Below, piece by piece: positions 14,540 to 24,600 of a stretch of DNA of 54,300 nt; the first letter of the stretch is position 1; every line of letters begins with the position of its first letter. A program made the position numbers and the translations under genes. The notes beneath the pieces are model-generated. The model was not told where the DNA came from, ran no database searches, and was given only the letters and a program-made list of their open reading frames with translations. Source of the stretch: Alphaproteobacteria bacterium (lineage in GTDB: Bacteria > Pseudomonadota > Alphaproteobacteria > JAUXUR01); assembly GCA_030696155.1 (NCBI GenBank), contig JAUYSY010000089.1, forward strand, positions 1-54,300. The letters are read 5' to 3'.

Positions 14540-15973
14540 ATGAAAACGCGCTATTGCTTAATGTCTTTATTGTTATCTACATCTGTTTTTTGTGATAATT
14601 TTGCACAAAATGTAGAGCCGCAACTTATTTCAAATTCAGATAGCTTTACTGATCGTCAGCCACCCACCTCTATATTACAAACGAAACTTTCTTTTGCACC
14701 TATTGTCAAAAAGACTGCACCAACTGTTGTTAATATTTACACCCAACGCGTTGTTCAATCTCGTGAATCTAACCTTATGGCAGATCCCTTTTTTAGACAA
14801 TTTTTTGGGCATGATTTAAAACTTTCAGTCCCACGCGATCGTATCGAGCGTTCTTTAGGATCAGGCGTTATTGTAAGTCCAGAGGGTCTTATCGTCACGT
14901 GTCACCATGTCGTGCAAGACAGCGATCAAATTAATGTTGTCCTTTCTGATAAGCGCGAATTTCAAGCCAAAGTCGTTAAGCTTGATCCCAAAAGCGACCT
15001 TGCTATTTTGAAAATAAATCCTTCAAAAGGCGCCCTTCCCTTTTCTGATATCGGCACTGCTGAATCTTCGGAAATTGGCGACCTAGTTCTTGCCATCGGC
15101 AATCCTTTTGGTCTTGACCAAACGGTTACAAGCGGTATCGTTTCTGCAAAAAAGACAATTATGGGTGCTTATGTTATCCAAACTGACGCAGCCATTAATA
15201 TTGGCAATTCAGGTGGTGGCTTATTTGATATGGAAGGACGACTTATAGGCATTAATTCTGCTATCTACTCAAAAACGGGTGGCTCTAATGGTATTGGTTT
15301 TGCTGTCCCTTCTGAAATGGTCAAAGTAGTCTTGCAAAGCGTTGGATCCCAAAAACCACCCCAAAAACCTTGGCTTGGCATTCAAGGCTCAGAAGTGACC
15401 CCCATTATTGCTGAAGCTATGGGCATTGATTTACCCATCGGCGTTTATGTCAATAAACTTTACCCAAAGGGACCTGCCGATATTGCAGGACTTAAAGTCG
15501 GCGACGTTATTCGTAAAGTAGATGGTAAGGATATCACTGATATTTCAGGCCTTGAATTTATTGTAGCAACGCGTCAGGCAGGCACTGAAACAGCCATCGA
15601 AATCATGCGTGAAGGCAAATTGCACCACGTACGTTTTCCTTTAACGCCCCCGACGGATACTATACCACGCGAAACCACAAAATTAGGCGGCAAGCACCCC
15701 TTAACAGGCGCCATTGTTGCTAATCTATCTCCTGCACTCGCCACTGAATTATCATTGAATGTTTTTGATGGTGGTGTTGTTATAACGAAATCACCTCAAG
15801 ATACCACACCTTTTAGGCTTGGCTTCGAAGAAGGTGACCTCATCCTTCAAATCAACAATCAGAAAATCGGCAATGTTAAAGAATTAACCGAAAACCTTAA
15901 CAGCGCAAAAGCGCAATGGGTTATTTCTTTTAAACGTGGCCAAGAAATCCTGAGCATATCTGTTAGAGCATAA
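14540..15973 (+). CDS. degP: Periplasmic serine protease, HtrA/DegP family
   Basis: An ATP-independent periplasmic protease/chaperone. It has a signal peptide (MKTRYCLMSLLLSTSVFC), a trypsin-like domain with the catalytic triad visible as His123 (TCHHVV), Asp153 (KSDLAILKI) and Ser224 (GNSGGGLF), then two PDZ domains (about 270-360, PWLGIQGSEVTP...GPADIAGLKVGDVIRKVDG; and about 385-475, GEEGDLILQINNQ-type ending). The serine motif reads GNSGGG rather than the commoner GNSGGP or GNSGGA, which should not prevent catalysis. Length of 477 residues is typical. Its stop codon directly abuts the rluC start (TAAATG), so the two are co-transcribed. Confidence 0.95.
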   Translation: MKTRYCLMSLLLSTSVFCDNFAQNVEPQLISNSDSFTDRQPPTSILQTKLSFAPIVKKTAPTVVNIYTQRVVQSRESNLMADPFFRQFFGHDLKLSVPRDRIERSLGSGVIVSPEGLIVTCHHVVQDSDQINVVLSDKREFQAKVVKLDPKSDLAILKINPSKGALPFSDIGTAESSEIGDLVLAIGNPFGLDQTVTSGIVSAKKTIMGAYVIQTDAAINIGNSGGGLFDMEGRLIGINSAIYSKTGGSNGIGFAVPSEMVKVVLQSVGSQKPPQKPWLGIQGSEVTPIIAEAMGIDLPIGVYVNKLYPKGPADIAGLKVGDVIRKVDGKDITDISGLEFIVATRQAGTETAIEIMREGKLHHVRFPLTPPTDTIPRETTKLGGKHPLTGAIVANLSPALATELSLNVFDGGVVITKSPQDTTPFRLGFEEGDLILQINNQKIGNVKELTENLNSAKAQWVISFKRGQEILSISVRA

Positions 15974-16921
15974 ATGATATTTCAAACGAGCACTATTTCT
16001 TCCGACGATACAGACCAACGTCTTGATCGATGGCTTAAACGTCTTTTTCCAGGACTTCCACAAAACCTGATTCAAAAAGCCCTCAGAAAGGGTGATATTC
16101 GCATCAATGGCAAAAAAACTGATTCTAATTATCGCTTGATTGAAAATGATGAAGTTAAATACCCCATTTTCGAAGAAAACGAACAAGTTGAAAAAGAAAT
16201 TAAAACATCAAAGCTCAATCTTAAAGAATACACCCTTTATCAAGATGATGATATTTTTGTACTCAACAAACCTCAAGGCATAGCCGTTCAAGGGGGTACA
16301 AATATTGAAGATTGTATCGATGATGCTTTATACCAACTTCAATTTGATAAAAAAGACCGACCACGTCTCGTCCATCGATTGGACAAAGATACGTCTGGTG
16401 TATTACTGCTGGCGCGTACTTTAAAAGCCGCACAATTTTATGCCAATGTTTTCAAAGAAAAACATGCAACAAAACTTTATTGGGCCGTAACCATTGGCAG
16501 CCCATCACAATCAAAAGGTATGCTCAAAGCCCCCCTTTTAAAACATAATGAAACAACATACGAAAAAGTAACGATTGACGACGAAGGTAAAGCTGCCGAA
16601 ACACGTTATAAAATTCTAAAATCTACAGATAAATTCACGCTCATGCAGCTTGAACCACTCACAGGCAGAACGCATCAATTGCGCGTCCATTGTGCAACTT
16701 TCGGCTTCCCAATCTTGGGTGATGGCAAATATGGTGGCAAGGATGCTCAATTAAAAATTGGCAAATCACGCCCTACATTACATTTACACGCAAAATCATT
16801 AACCATCCCAACTTTATCTGGTCAATATTTAAATATTGTGGCACCTTTACCCAAACATATGCTAGAAACGTTTAAAATTCTTGGGTTTAGTGATGAAAAC
16901 GACAAAACTACATTATATTGA
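15974..16921 (+). CDS. rluC: Ribosomal large subunit pseudouridine synthase, RluC/RluD type
   Basis: Converts specific uridines of 23S rRNA to pseudouridine. An N-terminal S4 RNA-binding domain (about residues 12-60, RLDRWLKRLFPGLPQNLIQKALRKG) is followed by the RluA-type catalytic domain with the active-site motif RLVHRLDKDTSGVLLLAR (Asp in HRLDKDT) and the GRTHQLRVH motif. 315 residues is normal. The start is immediately after the degP stop. The downstream ATP12-type gene overlaps its 3' end by 29 bases. The rluC-ATP12 neighbourhood is a known alphaproteobacterial arrangement and supports RluC over RluD. Confidence 0.92.
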   Translation: MIFQTSTISSDDTDQRLDRWLKRLFPGLPQNLIQKALRKGDIRINGKKTDSNYRLIENDEVKYPIFEENEQVEKEIKTSKLNLKEYTLYQDDDIFVLNKPQGIAVQGGTNIEDCIDDALYQLQFDKKDRPRLVHRLDKDTSGVLLLARTLKAAQFYANVFKEKHATKLYWAVTIGSPSQSKGMLKAPLLKHNETTYEKVTIDDEGKAAETRYKILKSTDKFTLMQLEPLTGRTHQLRVHCATFGFPILGDGKYGGKDAQLKIGKSRPTLHLHAKSLTIPTLSGQYLNIVAPLPKHMLETFKILGFSDENDKTTLY

Positions 16922-17552
16922 GACAAAAACGGGATTCCAAATACTCAACCAGGAATCCCCCCTTTTAACGCCCCTTAAAAAACCCATTATTTTACCAAGC
17001 GAGCAAATCGCCAAAGAATTTATCGCCCATGATCTAAAAACGAACCCCTTGTTGAAGCACATCAATACAATATTAGATTTTGTAGCAATCAAACGAAAAG
17101 AGTATGAAGCTGCCATTTTAGATTATATCGATTATGACAGCATTCTATATTGGTCCGAAGAACCAAAAGACCTTTTTGAACATCAAAGCAAAGAATGGGG
17201 TAAAATTATTACCTTTGTTGCAAAACAAACAAATGCAATTCCACTCAAAACACATAAACTTGAGACGATTGAACAAAATCCCGTTATAAAATCACATTTT
17301 CAAGCCTGGCTTGAAGCTTTAAATCCTTTCCAATTATTTGGATGTCACGAAATCGTTTTCGAACTTAAATCTGTGTTTATTACATATGCCTTAAGTCAAA
17401 ATGCAATCGATTTCGAGCGCGCTTTTCAAGCAGCCTTCCTAGAAGAATATCATCAAATTGGTCTTTGGGGCATGACAGAAGAACAAGAAGAATGTTTGAA
17501 TGATATAAAATCTTCTTGCATCGAAAATCTTAAATTGCTTCAATTAAGCTGA
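16893..17552 (+). CDS. ATP12-family F1-ATPase assembly chaperone
   Basis: Alphaproteobacterial and mitochondrial ATP12 proteins chaperone the alpha subunit of F1-ATP synthase. Matches to the family pattern are GFQILNQESPLLTPLKKPIILPSEQIAKEFIAHD near the N-terminus (equivalent to L-DGR-v-TPa-n-l-lP), then DYDSILYWSEEPKDLFEHQSKEWGKI (equivalent to D-l-YrAe-P-eL---Q---W-p-l) and the C-terminal E.Y...LWG motif (EEYHQIGLWGMTEEQEECL). 219 residues from the ATG at 16893, which has GGG upstream and lies inside the end of rluC. It is the last gene of the degP-rluC-ATP12 unit. Confidence 0.85.
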   Translation: MKTTKLHYIETKTGFQILNQESPLLTPLKKPIILPSEQIAKEFIAHDLKTNPLLKHINTILDFVAIKRKEYEAAILDYIDYDSILYWSEEPKDLFEHQSKEWGKIITFVAKQTNAIPLKTHKLETIEQNPVIKSHFQAWLEALNPFQLFGCHEIVFELKSVFITYALSQNAIDFERAFQAAFLEEYHQIGLWGMTEEQEECLNDIKSSCIENLKLLQLS

Positions 17553-17628
17553 TAAGAGCTTTTAGTTATACCGTTTTCAAAAAAGAATAGGGTGTTTTCA
17601 AAATTAAATGAATAACGTTTTTTCTCCC

Positions 17629-17775
17629 TTCCTACGTCCCGTGGCTTGTCCACGGGATCCAGTCTTACAATGGCAAAGAAAGATGTATCTTGTTTAATGT
17701 GCTGAAAAAACAATAATTTTTTCTCTTTGTAAGTTCTAAGACTGGATCCCGCGAACAAGTCGCGGGACGTAGGAA
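17629..17775. repeat. Paired REP-like palindromes (family F), complete copy
   Basis: Two GC-rich palindromes facing each other: CCTACGTCCCGTGGCTTG at the left (stem CCCGTGG/CCACGGG) and, after about 70 bp of AT-rich spacer, CTGGATCCCGCGAACAAGTC then GCGGGACGTAGG at the right. The outer CCTACGTCCC and GGGACGTAGG are inverted repeats. Same architecture as 37964-38067, 40339-40470 and 45107-45232. Located between the ATP12-type gene and the 1054-residue gene; the remaining spacer shows nothing else. Confidence 0.85.
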
Positions 17776-17912
17776 TGGGGCGGTTCCATAAATCTTGAAA
17801 CGTAAAAAATTATAAAAAATAATTAATCATTTCTGAAATTTGTATTACATTCAAGAAACAAGCCACGCAGATCAAATAAAAAACTTACAAACAAATCTAA
17901 ATTTTAATTTTA

Positions 17913-17939
17913 TTGACTTTTTAAGTTATTTACTATACA
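17913..17939 (+). promoter_or_regulatory. Possible promoter of the 17985 gene
   Basis: TTGACT and TATACA separated by 15 bases, ending 45 bases before the start codon. The spacer is shorter than the optimal 17, and the surroundings are very AT-rich, so chance matches are likely. Confidence 0.3.
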
Positions 17940-17984
17940 AATATTACATTAAATAATATTCATAATTAAATTATAGGCTTTAAA

Positions 17985-20900
17985 ATGAAAAAGAATTTAC
18001 TTTTATGTTTAACTTTATTTGCATCTATTTCTTGGGGGGTTTCAGGCAACGATGATGATATTGATGACTATACACAGCGACCTTCTAAAAAGATTTGTCT
18101 TATCGATTACAATGAATTAACACAACAACTTTCTGATACTTCCGTTAGTTTTCATGATATACGCTTGCCTATCGAATCAGCATTAACAGATTTAGAAGAT
18201 AAAATAGACAATCCCAACAAGGAAGATCTTTTAAAATTTTTACAGGCAATTTTAACTAAAAATAACGTCGATTCAGACACAATAAATAGAACGCTCTATT
18301 TATTATGGGATATCAATAAATTAAAAACTGTTATTTATTGCTGCACATTCTTAGAAAAAAATTACTTCTGGATGAATGATTTTTTAGCCGATACTATTTA
18401 CAAAGAGGGTGCGGCAGACCTTCTTATTGAAGAACATAAAGACACTACTATCATTAAAAATATCCAAATTTTATACCGTTACACAACTGATAAATATACT
18501 CCAATTTCAGGAAATATATTTTTTCCACTTTTTCATAGTATTATCATTTTTTCTAAAATGATAAAAAATCCGAATGATTTAAAACAAATTTCAAACACCT
18601 TGGCTAAGGGCACATATAATGTTCAAGATTTGTTCTGGATGCTGCTTTCTGTGGCCATTCAGCCAGATTCAAACACAAATGCACCAAAAATTCTTTATAT
18701 ACCAGCATTGCAACATACAATTATCACAGTTCAATTAATTGATCAGGTCAGAAAACTTGCAGAAGGAAAAAATTGGACGTTAAACCATTATGAACATGTG
18801 CTTATGGCACTCAATAAATCAGAACCTAAAAAAAGAAAAATTATAGTTGAAACATTAAAAAAATTATTACAAAACAAATATTTTAATTACAAATCATATT
18901 TGCACATAATAAATGAACTTTCAGAAATGGAAACATATTCAGAAAATTCACTCAAAAATATGCTAGAATTAACTGAAAATAATGAACATTCTCTTTTCGA
19001 TTATCTGTCTCTTCTTCATTTATCTACTTTTATTTCCATGAACAATCAACAAGCTACTAATATTCTGAAACTTTTGTCCAATTACGCATTTAACATACGA
19101 AAATCAATTTTTTTAAGAATATTAAATTTATCAAAAGGACAAAATTGGTCCACAGAGATGTACATACAAACGATTGAATCATTCTGCTCTATTCCAAAAG
19201 ATTGGCATGAAAGGGCTTATAAAGCTATAAATAAGTGGCCTTTAAAAAATAAACTAACATCCATCGGCTATTCTAATTTATTGCACATTCTTAGCTTTTT
19301 TGAAAATGAAATGAACGAACCCAATATAAAAAATGCAAATTTATTACTTATAAATATTTCTAAATTAAATCAAAAGCAAGCAAATCTTATTTTTGACACC
19401 ATCAAAATGCATGGAAGTCAATCAAATTATAAAGATATAGATTACAATAATATTTTCAATTTTTTAAATAATATTTTTAATAAATTGAAAAATAATGGAT
19501 TAAATTTTGAAAAATTAATAAATTGCCTAAAAAACTACCAAATAATAAAAATAATTAAAAATGATAGGTTGGACATATTTTTTACCGAATATTTTTTCAA
19601 AAATACAGATTTAAATAATTTGACTGATTTTTTTATTTCTACAAACGGTCAAACTCCAAATTTTGTTAAAGCTGCCTTAAAAACAATAGATGATATTTGT
19701 AATGAAAACTACTTAGATAGAAACAATTTTCTAGAAAATCTTACACAATTTAAAATAAAATCCCTTTCAGAACTATATTATGTAGATATAGCACTTAATG
19801 ATGTTCATTATTCCTTCAATGAAAAAAAATCACCGAAAGCTGTTTATTATGCAAAAATTCTCACTCAAACAATGAAAAAAAATAGAGGAAAAAATTTTGA
19901 AGGGACTGGACAAAACTTTATGGATAAGATTCTTACTTCAAGCAAAATCGAGTGTCTTAATCCAGATTTAGACATTTCATTTTTTAGGTATATTGATTTA
20001 GAATACCAAACTGAATTACCTAAAATTAAAAGTATCATTGACTCTATTATTAATCTGGATAGAAATAATCCAAATTTATGTATTTTTATCCTTAATTTTT
20101 TAAATACACACATACACACCCCACATTATGCTTCTGAAATTTTATATTGTATAAAAGAAATGAGTAAGCTGACACATGAAGAAGCTTTGCTAATTAAAAA
20201 AAAATTAAAAAAAGGGTTACTTTTTATAAAAAATAACGATATCAAGAAAGAAATTTTTGATTTATTTCATTTATATAAAAATTATTCGAATTTTTCTAAC
20301 CATAACAATAATGAAAGTATCCGATACGACAGTTTATCAGTATTTATAGCAACTCTATCTGATGAATTAAAATTCAAAAATAAGTCTACACATATAAAAA
20401 AATATTTTTTTAATGGCTTGATTAACATTTTTAAAAATATAAACATTACAATGAAAGATGCAGATAATTTTGCAAATCATTTAAATAATTTTGAAACAAA
20501 TTTATTTAAACCTATTTTTACAAGCAGTAATTATAATAATTATTCTACTGGCACAGAATGTCCTGAAAAATATTATGTAGACCAAAAAGAAAAAATCAAT
20601 ACTTTTCTTTTTAAAACAATTGAGTTTTATGCATGGCTAGCAAAAAATTATAAAAATCGATCAGCTTACTGCTTAGAACTATTTGATAATTTTTATTCAA
20701 AATACAAGATTGCTTACAGAGCAAGAAATCTTATGGATCAAAGATTCAATACACCCGAAACACCTTTTACTTTAGAACCATGTAAAGCCTTTATAAGGGA
20801 CATCATTGGCACATCAGAAGTAGAATTTTCTTCGCCTCTTACCTGCGACAAAGAAAAAGCAAAAAAAATCCTAAAGAAACAAAATAATAATATAATTAAC

Positions 20901-21149
20901 AACAATTACGAATATATCAAAGATGATAATTTTGTTGAGACTAATCTTAAGCCAAACGATTTTCTGGATTCCGCAATTGACGTTGCCGCGTGGAAAAACT
21001 GCTTCAGCCGTACAGCTTTTTCTAACCCATCGCTTCAAGAGTTTCTTTTACTGAAACCCAATCCCAATAATAATAATCGTATTATAGAATTACTAAATTT
21101 GTTAATGTATCAATGGCGCAATATTTATGGAGCAAAAGATATATATTAA
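17985..21149 (+). CDS. Large exported orphan protein (1054 residues)
   Basis: Not a family I recognise. A signal peptide is clear (MKKNLLLCLTLFASISWGVSG), followed by a short acidic stretch (NDDDIDDY) and a basic patch (RPSKKICL). The rest is rich in Asn, Lys, Ile, Leu and Phe and looks largely alpha-helical, with no obvious transmembrane segments, repeats or catalytic motifs. A few Cys are scattered. Codon use is extremely AT-rich even against the neighbours (long AAT/AAA/ATT runs). It is monocistronic, with its own spacer on both sides. It may be a surface or host-interaction protein, by analogy with other large exported orphans in symbionts; this is inference only. Confidence 0.75.
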   Translation: MKKNLLLCLTLFASISWGVSGNDDDIDDYTQRPSKKICLIDYNELTQQLSDTSVSFHDIRLPIESALTDLEDKIDNPNKEDLLKFLQAILTKNNVDSDTINRTLYLLWDINKLKTVIYCCTFLEKNYFWMNDFLADTIYKEGAADLLIEEHKDTTIIKNIQILYRYTTDKYTPISGNIFFPLFHSIIIFSKMIKNPNDLKQISNTLAKGTYNVQDLFWMLLSVAIQPDSNTNAPKILYIPALQHTIITVQLIDQVRKLAEGKNWTLNHYEHVLMALNKSEPKKRKIIVETLKKLLQNKYFNYKSYLHIINELSEMETYSENSLKNMLELTENNEHSLFDYLSLLHLSTFISMNNQQATNILKLLSNYAFNIRKSIFLRILNLSKGQNWSTEMYIQTIESFCSIPKDWHERAYKAINKWPLKNKLTSIGYSNLLHILSFFENEMNEPNIKNANLLLINISKLNQKQANLIFDTIKMHGSQSNYKDIDYNNIFNFLNNIFNKLKNNGLNFEKLINCLKNYQIIKIIKNDRLDIFFTEYFFKNTDLNNLTDFFISTNGQTPNFVKAALKTIDDICNENYLDRNNFLENLTQFKIKSLSELYYVDIALNDVHYSFNEKKSPKAVYYAKILTQTMKKNRGKNFEGTGQNFMDKILTSSKIECLNPDLDISFFRYIDLEYQTELPKIKSIIDSIINLDRNNPNLCIFILNFLNTHIHTPHYASEILYCIKEMSKLTHEEALLIKKKLKKGLLFIKNNDIKKEIFDLFHLYKNYSNFSNHNNNESIRYDSLSVFIATLSDELKFKNKSTHIKKYFFNGLINIFKNINITMKDADNFANHLNNFETNLFKPIFTSSNYNNYSTGTECPEKYYVDQKEKINTFLFKTIEFYAWLAKNYKNRSAYCLELFDNFYSKYKIAYRARNLMDQRFNTPETPFTLEPCKAFIRDIIGTSEVEFSSPLTCDKEKAKKILKKQNNNIINNNYEYIKDDNFVETNLKPNDFLDSAIDVAAWKNCFSRTAFSNPSLQEFLLLKPNPNNNNRIIELLNLLMYQWRNIYGAKDIY

Positions 21150-21670
21150 AAGCTTTATTAATATCGTTATCACAAAACATATGCTCGCTTCATTGTTGTG
21201 TAGAATACATTTCTACACAACGTGACGACGGTTTTGTTTCTAAAGCACATCATAACGCTTTGCCATCCAGCTAAAATCAACATTTGAGCTGGATGGTGAT
21301 TTTCATTCTGATTTTGCTACAGGGTTCACACCCCAGCATTTCACCTGCGAGAATCCGTTTCATTAAATCGCAAAAAATACAAATAGCTGACCGAGAAGAA
21401 ATTTATCTGAAAAAAGAGTAGCCCCAAGGTGATTAGGTCATGACATTTAGAACTGTTTTTGCGAAGATTAGTAAAAACATCATCATATGTAATTACTTTT
21501 AAATTAGTCACTTCATTATAAAGTTATTTTTTATCTGCACATGATATTCGGCAGAAAAAGTTGTCGTGTTTTTTTGTTTATTATAATAAAAAATATTGAT
21601 TTAATTTTATTATTATGATAAAAGTCTAGAATATTGTTACTATATTAATAAAGAAGTGGATTTATCCAAG
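21150..21670. other. Intergenic region with two hairpins
   Basis: About 500 bp between the two giant genes, with no plausible coding sequence. It holds an 11-bp perfect hairpin (GTTGTGTAGAA, loop TACAT, TTCTACACAAC; 21195-21221) without a T tract, and a 10-bp hairpin at 21263-21296. The remainder, from 21300 on, is AT-rich and unremarkable. Confidence 0.6.
21263..21304 (+). terminator. Possible terminator of the 17985 gene
   Basis: Stem CCATCCAGCT / AGCTGGATGG with a 14-base loop, followed by TGATTTT. The T tract is short and offset, and the distance from the stop codon is about 115 bases, so the assignment is uncertain. Confidence 0.4.
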
Positions 21671-24600
21671 ATGAAAAAAATAAGATCGTTTTTTTTAATA
21701 TTCATTTTTATGAATGTTGCTGTTTTTAATGCCACCATTGCTTTGGACTCAGAAGATGAATTAGAATATGCTGCGGAAAAATCACTTTTTAATAAAAAAA
21801 TATCTGACACTGTTTTAGCTTTTTATCAAAAAATTAAACATCTTTTTCCCAAAAAATTAGATGATTTATCTAAAGAAGATTGGAAAAAATTGACTATAAA
21901 AATCTATGACATTTATTGCTCAGATAAAGCGAATACTTATTTTGGGTTGAGCTCTGCTTTTAAAAGTATTCAAAAGGCAGAGCCAGTCGATCATAATCAC
22001 AATGAATGTCTAAAAAAATTAGTATCTTCTGTAAGAAGCATTACTTACCATTTAGAAAAAGAAAAAAAACCGCAATTAAAATCTAAAGATATCAATAAAA
22101 AAAATATAAAATCTAAACATGCGACGGAAGACTCATCATTCAGCAAAGAAATATCGGATAAGCAATTATTTTTTTATAAAAAAATTAAACATCTTTTTCC
22201 GAAAAATAGAGCTTCTTGTTCGAAATATAAGCATGCTGATTGGGAAAAATTGGCAACAGAAATATTTAACATTTATTGTTCAGGTGAAGAAAAAACCTAT
22301 TTTGGATTAAAATCTGCTTTTTTTACATTGCAAAGTGCACAGCCAGTGAACCCTATTGAAAATCTTTCTCTTCAGGAATTATATAAGGCTGTTCAAAGAA
22401 TTAATTATAATTTAGGTAATACGGAAAAAAAATCAAAAAAAATTGATTCTAAACCTAAAGATAGCAACAAAAAAATTATAAACAATAATGAAAAGATTGA
22501 AAATATACATTCCAGGGATAATTTTTCATCTAAAGTTCCGGCAAAAACATTTAAATGCACCACTTTGTCAAAAGAGGATGAAAAATTTATAGTTACAATT
22601 AAAAGTATTCTTCCTAATGACATAATGATTGAAGCAAAAAATGTTTGGAATAAATCTGCAAGGCAATTACTAGAGGCGTCTCATCTTAAAGGAATTAGGC
22701 CATTGCAGAATTATTTAAAGGAGTTGTCCGAATTAATAAAAGATTTAGATCTAAGATATTGCATTCAACAACTTAAAGCTGGATTGACGCGCATAACAAA
22801 TCTTTCACGGAAAGAAAAAGAACCTCATGTTTCAATCAATGAGGTTAAAAAAAATAATGATGATTCTAATGCAAAAAGAAAAACATCAGCTTCTAATGCC
22901 TCCGAAAGCTCCATTAGATCAAAAGCAAGTACAACGGATCAACCTAATGAAAAATCTGATGTAACTTCAACATCAGGGATTAAAGCCTTTAATTTCACCC
23001 TTGAAGATATAGAACCACTTTTTCCGAACGATCTAATGAATTCCCCTGAATTCGAATGGGATGAGATTGCATCTAGTATATTTGATTTTTATAAATTGGA
23101 TGAAAAGAATACACATTTAGAACTTTATTTTGCTTTTTTTAAATTAAAAAAAAATACTACAGTTAAAAAAAATATAGATGCTCTTCAAAAACTAATGGTT
23201 GCGTCTAAACGTTTAAAAAATTTATCACACCCAATTACTAAATTGCTTCCTTTTTCTGATGAATTTTTAATTGATTTAGATATCGGCAAGAATGAAAAAT
23301 CGGAAGAAGAAATACGTCCGACAACGCCTAAGTTCTATCCCTCTTCTGAAGAATCGGAAGAAGAATTTTTTCCTACAACCCCGCCCAGGATTGAGAGCTA
23401 TTATAATTCTTTTGAGACATTTGATGATGATTCAAAAAAAGATGAGGTTGCAGACAATGTAGAGCAAGGTAATTTAGACAACGCAGGCCAAAGCAATATA
23501 GAAATTGTAGAAATTTTTGAAAATTGTGACCAGAGTTTTCAGAATAATATTGAAATTTCTATGGATAATATTATAAGTTCTTCATCAAGTTTAACTATTG
23601 AATCTCCTTGTCACAATAACATTGTGGAAAATTCACATACAGAAAACAAACGAAATAGAAATCAATATGATGACCTAGAAGATAATTATTCGTCTAAAAA
23701 GCAATGTACAGATGAAGAATATGTTAAAAATTTTATTTTAGATGGAAAGATTTTTTTTCAAAACGAAGACTTTGAACAAGCTATATCTTGTTTTCAAAAA
23801 GTTTTATTGTTTGAATCAGATCCATTTTTAGAGCCATACATATTAGAAGCTTACCTTCTTGTTGTTGAGGCAAATTACGCTTTATTTTTTGACGCGAGGA
23901 CACCTTTAGACAGTCAGGCTTATAAGAAAAGAGTGAAATATCTATCAGAATGTTGTTTAGCTCTTATTGATCGCCTGAATAGTAAAAAACAAAAATATAG
24001 TAATTTTTATGTTCGTACACTTATTTCTATTGGAAATCTTATATGTTTTGAAAAGATTGATGAAAATAAATTTCGTAAATATGTGAAAGAAAGATATAAG
24101 ATACCTCTTCGTGCTTGTTTATTTATGGATGCTTTGGATTTTATAGGGCAGACAGGGGATTCCTTGCTTCGTATTCAAGCATTTCTTGGTTTAGGGGATT
24201 CTAAAGATTGCAACAGAGGACATATTGTAAAATATACCCAATATACTAATTCTTATGGCCGTGAGGCTTGGTATCTTTCTGCCTTAGATTTATGTAATGA
24301 GTCTGACTACTTATACCGTGTTCGCGCTTTGATAGGTCTTGGGAATATGCAGAATAAGAATTCACAGGATATTGAAAAATACAGCAAATATTCTTCATCT
24401 TTGAAAAACTTAGCTTGGTATTATCAGGCGTTGGACCTGCTGGATAAGAAAGATTACCCTTTATACAGAATAAAAACTTATATGGGAGTAGCAAATTATT
24501 TTAACGCCTCTAATATAATAACTTCAATTAAATATTTTCAAAATATAATTGATTTAAATCCGTTTCCAATTGATCGTATACGCGCTCATTTAGGTATTGG

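Noticed and set aside
15209..15226. GNSGGG in HtrA as loss of protease activity
   Set aside because: The catalytic Ser and the oxyanion Gly are present; only the residue after GG differs from the common Pro/Ala, which is tolerated in the family.
17629..17775. Paired GC-rich palindromes as rho-independent terminators
   Set aside because: No T tract follows either palindrome, and the two face each other with conserved outer sequence, which fits REP/BIME repeats better.
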